Origin: Candidatus Competibacteraceae bacterium
GTDB taxonomy: Bacteria > Pseudomonadota > Gammaproteobacteria > Competibacterales > Competibacteraceae
Direction: 5' to 3'
Length of the DNA stretch: 10,022 nt
Assembly (NCBI GenBank): GCA_020445045.1
Contig: JAGRHI010000119.1
Span: forward strand, 1,335-11,356
Numbering within the stretch: the first letter of the stretch is position 1; every line of letters begins with the position of its first letter. A program made the translations under genes and the position numbers. This document shows positions 4,735-10,022 of the stretch, one piece after another. Under the pieces are notes generated by a model. It saw only the letters and a program-made list of their open reading frames with translations. It did not search any database and was not told where the DNA came from.

Positions 4735-7215
4735 ATGTTTACTCACTTCTGTTCGACAGGGCTCAACCCAATTCCGCGCTTGCTGGGATGGTTGAGCCTT
4801 TTCCTGTTCTGTTTCACCAGCAATGTCTTTGCGGGTCAGGTCACACTGGCCTGGGATGCCAGCTCCGGCCCCGACGTGGGGGGCTACAAGATCGTGTACG
4901 GGCAGGCCAGCGGCGCCTATACCTCGGAAGTCGACGTCGGCAACCAAACCAGCGCCACCGTGGCCAATCTCGACGATAGCAAAACTTATTATTTTGCTGC
5001 CCGTGCCTATAACACCGACAAGACGGTGGAGAGCGCCAACTCCAATGAGGTGAGCAGGCCAGCTAGTGTCGCGACTCCCCCCCCACCCAGCATAGCGCTG
5101 CCAACCTCCTGGATTGACATGGATATTGGCAACGTGGGCCAAGTGGGCAGCGCCAGCTATGCCAACGGCGCCTTTACCGTGAACGGTTCGGGCGCCGACA
5201 TCTGGAACAATGCCGACGCCTTCCACTTTACTTATCAATCCCTGAACGGTGACGGCGCCATCGTGGCCCGGGTCGCCAGCATCACCAACACAAATTCCTG
5301 GGCCAAGGCGGGGGTGATGATTCGCGAGAGCCTGGACGCCGACGCCCGCCACGCCATGGCGGTGGTCACATCGGGTAACGGCGTGGCCTTCCAGCGCCGC
5401 ACCACGCCGGGAGGAACGTCTTATCACACCGTGGGCGCGGCGGTGGGGGCTCCTTACTGGGTGAAGCTGACCCGAACCGGCAACACTTTCACCGCCCATC
5501 AGTCGGTGGACGGCAGCAGTTGGGCGCAAGTCGGTTCGGCCACCATCAGCATGGCGACCAGCGTTTACATCGGCCTGGCCCTCACCAGCCACAACAACAG
5601 CGTCTTGAATACCTCAGTCTTGGACAACGTAAACGTGCAGGCTGGCAACACCAGCCCCACCACGGTCCAGTACACCTTTGATTCACAACCCAGCGGACTG
5701 AATCTGACTTACGACGGCGCCTCGCGCGCGACGCCGTTCACGGTGGACGCGGTGGCAGGTTCCCAGCACAGCATCGGCGCGCCGGCCAGCCAGTCGAATT
5801 ACAATTTCAACTCCTGGTCGGACGGCGGCGCGGCTACCCACACCATCACTATCGGCGCCTCGCCGCAAACCCTGACCGCAAACTATGTGGTGGCCACTCC
5901 AGCCCCGACGGCGGATATCAGCGCGGACCACACTTCAGGCCCGGCGCCGCTGACGGTCAAATTCACCGATAAATCGACGAACGCGACGGGTTGGTCCTGG
6001 AACTTCGGTGATGATACCGATACCAGTTCGGATCAGCATCCCAGCCATACCTATACGAAGGCTGGCACTTATACGGTCACCCTTACCGCCAGCAACACAA
6101 CTGGGAGCAACGTTCAAACCAAGACGGGTTACATCAAAGTGACCGAGCCCGCGCCTGTCGCCAATTTCTCTGTCAGCTCAACCACTGGGACCACGGCGAC
6201 GGTGTTCAACTTCTTCGACAGCTCGACCGGCACCGCCACCAGTTGGTCTTGGAACTTCCAACATGACACCGACTCCAGCGTTAGTTTCACCAGAGCCGAT
6301 CAGAATCCGATGGTAACCTTTCCCAAAGCGGGCATTTACACCGTCACTCTGACCGTTAATCCGGGTGGTAGTACATCCGTTCCGAAGCAAGTTTCGGTAA
6401 CCGAGGCGCCGCCGCTGGCTGATTTCGGTGTCAATCTGACCGATGGGACCATATCGACGCCTTTTAAATTTACCAATAATTCGAAAGGCACGGTCGAAAC
6501 CTGGTCGTGGAAATTCGTCAATAGCACCGATTCCACTGCGACGATCGATACCAGCGACGTCCAGAATCCGGAGAAAATTTTCTCCAAGCCTGGCACTTAC
6601 ACTGTCAGTCTCACCGTTACCGGCCCGGGTGGCAGTGATACCGCCACGAAGACCAACTACATTTCGGTGTCGAATTCACTGTTGAGCCAAGACATCGGAA
6701 GCGTGGGATTGGAGGGTAGCGCCAGTTTCACGAACGGGACCTACACCCTCCAAGGATCGGGTGACGATATCTGGAATACCAGCGATTCTTTCCACTTCAC
6801 CTATCAACGACTGGATGGAGACTGCACCATCGTGGCGCGGGTGGCCAGCATCACCAACACCGACTCCTGGGCCAAGGCGGGTGTGATGATTCGCGAGAGT
6901 CTAAATGCTAACTCGCGACATGCGATGGTAGTGGTGACTCCGGGGAATGGCGTGGCCTTCCAGCGCCGGTCGAAGACGGGAGGCAGTTCCTATCACACCG
7001 CCGGTGCCGCCGCTAAAGCACCCTACTGGGTGAAACTGACGCGCTCTGGTAATTATTTCTATGCTTACCAGTCGCAGGATGGCGTGAATTGGACTCGGAT
7101 CGGGCGGCGTATCACCATCAACATGGCAACCAGCGTATATGTCGGCCTAGCGGTGACCAGTCATGACAACAGGCTGCTCAATACTGCTACTTTTGATAAC
7201 TTAAGTATTCAGTAA
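4735..7215 (+). CDS. Secreted multidomain FN3 / ConA-like / PKD protein under c-di-GMP riboswitch control
   Basis: An 826-residue exported protein. Start: ATG 4735, 6 bases after a strong GGAGG (4724-4728); the frame is open back to 4453, but that would translate through the riboswitch and lose the signal peptide. Domains: signal peptide 1-33 (cut after NVFA); FN3-like 34-107 (VTLAWDASSG, NSNEVS); Pro-rich linker 112-122; ConA/laminin-G-like domain 125-302 (WAKAGVMIRESL, GNGVAFQRR); beta domain 310-386 with FNSWSDGGAATHT; three PKD-like domains about 393-470, 475-557 and 560-648 (WSWNFGDD, WSWNFQHD, WSWKFVNS; AGTYTVTLTA-type ends, the third most degenerate); and a second ConA-like domain 653-826. 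No catalytic domain, LPXTG or PEP-CTERM tail is visible. I infer a surface or matrix-associated glycan-binding/adhesive protein. Partners and ligand are unknown. Confidence 0.9.
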   Translation: MFTHFCSTGLNPIPRLLGWLSLFLFCFTSNVFAGQVTLAWDASSGPDVGGYKIVYGQASGAYTSEVDVGNQTSATVANLDDSKTYYFAARAYNTDKTVESANSNEVSRPASVATPPPPSIALPTSWIDMDIGNVGQVGSASYANGAFTVNGSGADIWNNADAFHFTYQSLNGDGAIVARVASITNTNSWAKAGVMIRESLDADARHAMAVVTSGNGVAFQRRTTPGGTSYHTVGAAVGAPYWVKLTRTGNTFTAHQSVDGSSWAQVGSATISMATSVYIGLALTSHNNSVLNTSVLDNVNVQAGNTSPTTVQYTFDSQPSGLNLTYDGASRATPFTVDAVAGSQHSIGAPASQSNYNFNSWSDGGAATHTITIGASPQTLTANYVVATPAPTADISADHTSGPAPLTVKFTDKSTNATGWSWNFGDDTDTSSDQHPSHTYTKAGTYTVTLTASNTTGSNVQTKTGYIKVTEPAPVANFSVSSTTGTTATVFNFFDSSTGTATSWSWNFQHDTDSSVSFTRADQNPMVTFPKAGIYTVTLTVNPGGSTSVPKQVSVTEAPPLADFGVNLTDGTISTPFKFTNNSKGTVETWSWKFVNSTDSTATIDTSDVQNPEKIFSKPGTYTVSLTVTGPGGSDTATKTNYISVSNSLLSQDIGSVGLEGSASFTNGTYTLQGSGDDIWNTSDSFHFTYQRLDGDCTIVARVASITNTDSWAKAGVMIRESLNANSRHAMVVVTPGNGVAFQRRSKTGGSSYHTAGAAAKAPYWVKLTRSGNYFYAYQSQDGVNWTRIGRRITINMATSVYVGLAVTSHDNRLLNTATFDNLSIQ
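5122..5640 (+). repeat. Internal duplication, copy 1 (ConA-like domain)
   Basis: This segment codes residues 130-302 and is repeated at 6691-7212. Shared blocks include DIWN, SWAKAGVMIRES, NGVAFQRR, APYWVKLTR and NMATSVY/SMATSVY-type ends. DNA is nearly identical in places, for example around 5290-5330 against 6860-6900, indicating a domain duplication more recent than the general family spread, or gene conversion. Confidence 0.85.
6691..7212 (+). repeat. Internal duplication, copy 2 (ConA-like domain)
   Basis: Second copy, residues 653-826, in register with copy 1 except for one extra codon in the RRITINMATSVY segment (offset 1569 bases at the start, 1572 at the end). It closes the protein, ending DNLSIQ directly before the TAA. 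Confidence 0.85.
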
Positions 7216-7222
7216 GTCAAGA

Positions 7223-7256
7223 CCATCCCCCCACAGGTAAACCCATGGGGGGATGG
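7223..7256 (+). terminator. Perfect 11-bp hairpin after the secreted-protein gene
   Basis: CCATCCCCCCA (7223-7233) pairs perfectly with TGGGGGGATGG (7246-7256) around a 12-base loop, beginning 8 bases after the stop codon. The position fits a transcription terminator or 3' stabilising structure. It lacks a T-tract, so intrinsic termination would be inefficient; its symmetry could let it act in both directions. Confidence 0.55.
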
Positions 7257-7262
7257 AGCCTG

Positions 7263-7300
7263 ATCAAAAGTGCGATGGAGGCATCAAAAGTGCGATGGAG
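7263..7300. repeat. 18-bp exact direct repeat, two tandem copies
   Basis: ATCAAAAGTGCGATGGAG occurs at 7263-7280 and 7283-7300, a 20-base period with a GC spacer. A partial third match (GATGGAG) lies at 7252-7258, within the end of the preceding hairpin. It lies between the 3' end of the secreted-protein gene and the degraded left side of the IS, and no known IS end was recognised in it. Confidence 0.7.
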
Positions 7301-7461
7301 ACTGAAATGAATACTGTGGTGGGTTCGAAGTATGCGTGAATTCGAATGGTTCAAGTCCCGCGATATGCTGGGAACAGCATCCGGCCCGGCGGAACCAACG
7401 GCGCCAACGCTCATCTACCTGTCGAGTACCTTGGACGACAGGTACAGTTGCTACCAACACA
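7301..7461. other. Unassigned sequence at the lost left side of the IS, with two perfect hairpins
   Basis: This replaces the sequence that should hold the IS left inverted repeat and the N-terminal half of orfA; none of that is recognisable. It contains ATGCTG-GGAA-CAGCAT (7365-7380) and a 9-bp inverted repeat TACCTGTCG (7416-7424) / CGACAGGTA (7436-7444) with an 11-base loop. Short ORFs here lack SDs and family matches. Confidence 0.45.
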
Positions 7462-7605
7462 GTGGAGGGCGCCGAGGACCTGTTCGGCGGGGTTGCAGCC
7501 AAAGCCCAAGACAACGAGCAGGCGGTTGAGAAGCTGCACGCCAAGATTGGTCAACTGGCCATGGAGAACGATTTTTTATCCAAAGTGCTCGGAGCCAACC
7601 GATGA
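7462..7605 (+). pseudogene. IS3-family transposase OrfA, C-terminal remnant
   Basis: The frame reads VEGAEDLFGGVAAKAQDNEQ and ends KIGQLAMENDFLSKVLGANR, the leucine-zipper region that closes IS3-family OrfA proteins. The N-terminal helix-turn-helix that recognises the IS ends, usually about 50 residues, is absent. The frame is open back to an ATG at 7336, but the 42 residues encoded there do not resemble OrfA. The stop overlaps the orfB ATG (ATGA, 7602-7605), the normal OrfA/OrfB arrangement. Confidence 0.8.
7572..7578 (+). other. Candidate -1 frameshift site TTTTTTA
   Basis: In the orfA frame the bases read GAT TTT TTA, so T TTT TTA forms an X XXY YYZ slippery heptamer. After a -1 slip the frame stays open through to the orfB ATG at 7602 with no stop, giving an OrfAB fusion as IS3 elements require. 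Most IS3 elements use A-rich slippery sites, so this one is less usual. No stimulatory structure was worked out. Confidence 0.5.
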
Positions 7606-8447
7606 GCAAGCGCCGAGCACAGATTCATACCAGCGATCCGTTGCCCAAGACGCGGCGCTGCGAGCTGCTCGCTGTGGCGCGCTCAACGGCCTACTACAAG
7701 CCCGAGCCACTGTGTGAGCAGGACTTGATGCTGATGCGCCTCATCGACGAGATTCACCTGCAGTATCCCTTCCATGGCAGCCGCCGGATCCGCGACGAGC
7801 TTGAGGATCGCGGCCATGTGGTCAACCGCAAGAAGGTGCGGCGCCTCATGCGCCAGATGGGCTTGCAAGCGCTGTATCCGCGTCGGCGCACGAGCCAGCC
7901 GGGCAAGGGGCACAAGATCTACCCCTACCTGCTCCGGGACTTGGTGATCGATCGTCCCAACCAGGTCTGGGCAACGGATATCTGCCACATCCCCATGACC
8001 AAGGGGTTCATGTACTTGGTGGCCATCATGGACTGGCACTCACGCCGCGTGCTGTCCTGGCGCGTATCGAACACCCTGGACACGCACCTCTGCATCGAGG
8101 CGCTGCAGGAGGCCATACAGCGCTTTGGTGCCCCTGAGATCTTCAACACCGACCAAGGTACCCAGTTCACCTCTGAGGCGTTCACAGGTACTCTCAAGGC
8201 CCATGACATCGCCATCAGCATGGACGGCAAGGGCCGCTGGGTCGATAACGTGTTCGTCGAGCGTCTGTGGCGCAGCGTCAAGTACGAAGACGTGTACCTG
8301 CGTGCCTACGAGACGCCGGCAGACCTCCGCAAGGGACTGACTCGATATTTCCAGTTCTACAACACCAGGCGCCGCCACAGCACACTGGATCGACGCACCC
8401 CAGACGCAGTGTACTTCAACCAGACCGCTCCCAAATTGGCGGCCTGA
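7602..8447 (+). CDS. IS3-family transposase OrfB (DDE integrase fold)
   Basis: A 281-residue protein of normal OrfB length. The N-terminal region (about 40-95, YPFHGSRRIRDEL ... VNRKKVRRLMRQMGL) is the HTH_21-type domain. The retroviral-integrase-like core carries the full triad: Asp126 (VWATDICHIPM), Asp184 (IFNTDQGTQFTS) and Glu220 (NVFVERLWRSVKYED), with exactly 35 residues between the last two, as in DD(35)E enzymes. The end YFQFYNTRRRHSTLDRRTPD is the family's usual C-terminal signature. It is normally made as an OrfAB fusion by -1 frameshifting and catalyses copy-out transposition through a circular intermediate. Here the companion orfA is truncated, so this is probably a non-autonomous remnant despite intact catalytic residues. 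Confidence 0.93.
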   Translation: MSKRRAQIHTSDPLPKTRRCELLAVARSTAYYKPEPLCEQDLMLMRLIDEIHLQYPFHGSRRIRDELEDRGHVVNRKKVRRLMRQMGLQALYPRRRTSQPGKGHKIYPYLLRDLVIDRPNQVWATDICHIPMTKGFMYLVAIMDWHSRRVLSWRVSNTLDTHLCIEALQEAIQRFGAPEIFNTDQGTQFTSEAFTGTLKAHDIAISMDGKGRWVDNVFVERLWRSVKYEDVYLRAYETPADLRKGLTRYFQFYNTRRRHSTLDRRTPDAVYFNQTAPKLAA

Positions 8448-8472
8448 AACCCGAGGAAGATTTCACTTAACG

Positions 8473-8502
8473 CATTGTCCAATTTTCGGGGTCCATTTCT
8501 GA
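8473..8502 (+). repeat. Right terminal inverted repeat of the IS3-family element (approximate)
   Basis: The stretch containing TGTCCAATTTTCGGGGTCCA lies 25 bases after the orfB stop and has the pattern of IS3-family right ends. The exact outer base cannot be set without the left partner. After it the composition changes from GC-rich to AT-rich. Confidence 0.65.
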
Positions 8503-8644
8503 CGCTGGAAGCTGACATATGAGGATTTCTCGACGGGAGCCCTTGAATTATCAAGGACGGTAAGTTGGAAACGGATTTCCTCCCGCCGGGATAGTTCTTC
8601 AGAATCTAAGACTTGAAAAACAATCGACTATGAGGCAAGCAGTC

Positions 8645-9664
8645 ATGAAAAGAAATTTTCTCAAAACTCTGTTTCTCGTTTCCATTAGTTATGCCAGTTA
8701 CGCAAACGCCGCAATAGTGGCGCGAGATAACTTTGAGTATCAGGTTGACAAGACTGGGTCTATAACCAACTTTTATACTCAAGGTATATGGAGAAATGCA
8801 AAAACAAACCAAACTCATCCGCAGGAGGGGTCTATTCTTTTTACAACGACTTCAATTCCAGGATTTTCAGGGTCTTTTCCAGGAACAAACTCTACGAGAG
8901 TGCTTGGGATGGAAATAAGACCTTCGGAAGTTCAGCCGGGCTGGCTACAAAGTGATGTTTATTTGCAGTTCGGTGGAGAAAGTTCTCCGGCGGGGACACT
9001 ACCGGCTAACCACTGGATACAGTTTTGGCTATACGTCAACAGATATGGGGATCAGCTGTCTGAATTTGATGGAGGAAAATTTTTATATCCTTCACCAACC
9101 GGAACGTATGGAGTTCCATATGAAGATACTCAAACTTTGTTTACTGTTCGTGGCAGTAGCTCGGCTCAACCGTATAACACATCCACAACTAGTCCTGGGC
9201 AGTGGTTCTTTATGAATCGACCCTCCCACGCAAATAATAGTTTAGCTCCCCAAGAGGACCAAAACAAATTAGGGGCGAATCTAGGCGGTAGCGCAACTCC
9301 GGCGCGGATTGATCCGAACGCATGGTATTTGATTAAGTTGCATTTCGATACCAGTGGGGCAAGTCCACTCGCCCCAGCAGGACAGGGAGTATGGGAAATG
9401 TGGATTCGACGTGCTGATTCTGATTTTGTTAAAGTTGCAGAATGGATCGGTGGAGTGACTCCAAATTTCACTTGGCCGATAATTGATACGACTGGTTTTA
9501 AGTCCTTGCGTATGCCGACTACAATAGATACTTACAACGCTTGGATTTACATGGATGATTTCGTGATTGCCACCACCGAGGCTGATCTGCCAATCTACAA
9601 TGTTGGAAATCAGTCCCAATTAACAAGTCCAAATAATTTGATAATAGTGGTCGATCGCAATTGA
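8645..9664 (+). CDS. Secreted protein, probable ConA-like (polysaccharide lyase-like) beta-sandwich
   Basis: The product is 339 residues from ATG 8645. That start is preferred over ATG 8630 because GAGG (8632-8635) is 9 bases upstream of it and the signal peptide MKRNFLKTLFLVSISYASYANA (cut near residue 22) then starts properly; nothing like an SD precedes 8630. The mature part is rich in Trp, Tyr, Gly and beta-strands. NHWIQFWLYVNRYGD, VWEMWIRRADSDFVKVAEW and near the end YNAWIYMDDFVIATTEADLP resemble single-domain concanavalin A-like proteins, including polysaccharide lyases and glycan-binding proteins. Catalytic residues cannot be assigned. No anchor is visible. GC is much lower than in the IS and the FN3/PKD gene, suggesting separate acquisition. 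A hairpin terminator follows. Confidence 0.78.
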   Translation: MKRNFLKTLFLVSISYASYANAAIVARDNFEYQVDKTGSITNFYTQGIWRNAKTNQTHPQEGSILFTTTSIPGFSGSFPGTNSTRVLGMEIRPSEVQPGWLQSDVYLQFGGESSPAGTLPANHWIQFWLYVNRYGDQLSEFDGGKFLYPSPTGTYGVPYEDTQTLFTVRGSSSAQPYNTSTTSPGQWFFMNRPSHANNSLAPQEDQNKLGANLGGSATPARIDPNAWYLIKLHFDTSGASPLAPAGQGVWEMWIRRADSDFVKVAEWIGGVTPNFTWPIIDTTGFKSLRMPTTIDTYNAWIYMDDFVIATTEADLPIYNVGNQSQLTSPNNLIIVVDRN

Positions 9665-9686
9665 TAAAATGGTCCATTGCCTGACG

Positions 9687-9716
9687 AATTTACCGCACAA
9701 TAAGTGGTAAATTTTT
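9687..9716 (+). terminator. Rho-independent terminator after the ConA-like gene
   Basis: AATTTACC (9687-9694) pairs with GGTAAATT (9706-9713) around an 11-base loop, and a T5 run (9712-9716) overlaps the end of the stem. It begins 22 bases after the stop codon at 9664. The T-run reaches the stop codon of the convergent minus-strand gene. Confidence 0.75.
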
Positions 9717-10022
9717 CAATGCCTTAGGTTGGCCGGTTTAGGAACCCGGCCAACCGGGATTTCACCGGAGTATTCATAAATCCGGCGACCATTGACTAGC
9801 GCCACAAGTTTGTAGTTTCGAATAAGTCCTTGGTTTAGGATATTCTCTTGCCCTTTCTGTAGATACCACACTGACTCTTTTCTAACGATATAGGTCGGAA
9901 ATGTTGAAAGCACGGCCAACAGCTCACGCTCCGGGCTGCTCTCTGAGCCAACCATTGGATCGAGCAATGAAGGCTTCGATATATTTGATGGGTGTGTGAT
10001 AATTAATCGAGGTAAACCCCCG
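9716..10022 (-). CDS. C-terminal part of an unidentified protein (runs off the right edge)
   Basis: On the minus strand the frame is open from the window edge to the TGA at 9716-9718, about 101 residues; a TTG/ATG inside (near 9955-9967) need not be the start because the frame continues upstream as GLPRLIITHPSNISK. Visible features: mixed strands and helices, FPTYIVRKESVWYLQ, and the ending NYKLVALVNGRRIYEYSG. That last pattern recalls the extracytoplasmic C-termini of multi-membrane-span glycosyltransferases (ArnT/PMT-like), which often end in a YELV...G..IY strand pair. This is a hint only; no membrane segment or catalytic motif lies in the window. The 3' end carries a perfect hairpin. Confidence 0.55.
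   Translation of the reverse strand, partial: GGLPRLIITHPSNISKPSLLDPMVGSESSPERELLAVLSTFPTYIVRKESVWYLQKGQENILNQGLIRNYKLVALVNGRRIYEYSGEIPVGRVPKPANLRH
9727..9755. repeat. Perfect 10-bp inverted repeat inside the 3' end of the minus-strand gene
   Basis: GGTTGGCCGG (9727-9736) and CCGGCCAACC (9746-9755) pair perfectly around a 9-base loop. It encodes part of the last residues (VGRVPKPANLR) of the minus-strand protein and is more GC-rich than its surroundings. It could help terminate or protect the minus-strand transcript, although no T-tract follows on that strand. Confidence 0.6.

Larger units (their letters stand above)
7445..8502 (+). mobile_element. IS3-family insertion sequence, left end truncated
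   Basis: The element contains the C-terminal piece of orfA, a complete orfB transposase in the -1 frame, and a right end with the usual GGGGTCCA-type terminal sequence. A matching left inverted repeat (expected to contain TGGACCCC) is not present in 7217-7470, and the OrfA helix-turn-helix is missing. The left boundary is therefore approximate (7445 marks the end of the foreign hairpin), target-site duplications cannot be identified, and the element should not move by itself, though OrfB might act in trans with an intact OrfA. Confidence 0.8.

Noticed and set aside
4633..5592. Minus-strand ORF of about 319 codons opposite the secreted-protein gene
   Set aside because: Shadow of the GC-rich plus-strand gene; His/Gly/Val-rich composition, no motif, and it runs antisense across the riboswitch.
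7263..7300. Short CRISPR-like array
   Set aside because: Only two copies with a 2-base spacer; there is no repeat-spacer structure and no cas gene in the window.
7348..7359. GGTTCAAGTCCC, similar to a tRNA T-arm
   Set aside because: The flanking bases do not form the T-stem and no acceptor, D- or anticodon arms are present.
7217..7470. Search for a left inverted repeat matching the IS right end (expected TGGACCCC-type)
   Set aside because: No such sequence is present, so the IS is called left-truncated and no target-site duplication is claimed.

Overview
The window looks like a chromosomal piece of a fairly GC-rich Gram-negative proteobacterium, plausibly a gammaproteobacterium. The signs are a twin-arginine signal on a flavin oxidase, Sec signals with A-x-A cleavage sites, a polyphosphate kinase 2 next to a glutathione transferase, an IS3-family element and a class I cyclic-di-GMP riboswitch. 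Species cannot be named from the sequence alone. Base composition is a clear mosaic. The left third (to about 3410) and the large secreted-protein gene plus IS (about 4590-8450) are GC-rich. The stretch 3412-4130 and everything after about 8500 are AT-rich.

Left block (1-3411): the start of a polyphosphate kinase 2 gene runs off the left edge on the minus strand and is divergent from a GST-fold gene. The GST gene converges, with a 14-base gap, on a minus-strand cluster read from right to left: a small unknown ORF, a periplasmic single-domain rhodanese, and a Tat-exported FAD-dependent oxidase of the amine oxidase/protoporphyrinogen oxidase type. The last two probably act in the periplasm.

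Middle block (3412-7260): an AT-rich gene-free stretch holds a decayed fibronectin type III (FN3) domain, with one in-frame stop, that resembles the first domain of the downstream gene. After a GC-richer islet come two perfect palindromes and then a textbook c-di-GMP-I (GEMM-I) riboswitch at about 4583-4674. It sits just upstream of a strong Shine-Dalgarno and an 826-residue secreted multidomain protein: signal peptide, FN3, ConA-like domain, beta domain, three PKD-like domains, second ConA-like domain. The simplest reading is an extracellular adhesin or matrix/glycan-binding protein whose synthesis responds to c-di-GMP, the signal for the motile/biofilm switch.

Right block (7260-10022): after a perfect hairpin and an 18-bp tandem repeat lies an IS3-family remnant. 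Its transposase orfB has an intact DDE triad, but orfA has lost its N-terminal DNA-binding part and no left inverted repeat is visible. Next comes an AT-rich gene for another secreted, probably ConA-like protein with its own terminator, then the 3' end of a convergent minus-strand gene cut by the window edge. Degenerate paralog, IS remnant and composition shifts together suggest an accessory, rearranged exoprotein locus.
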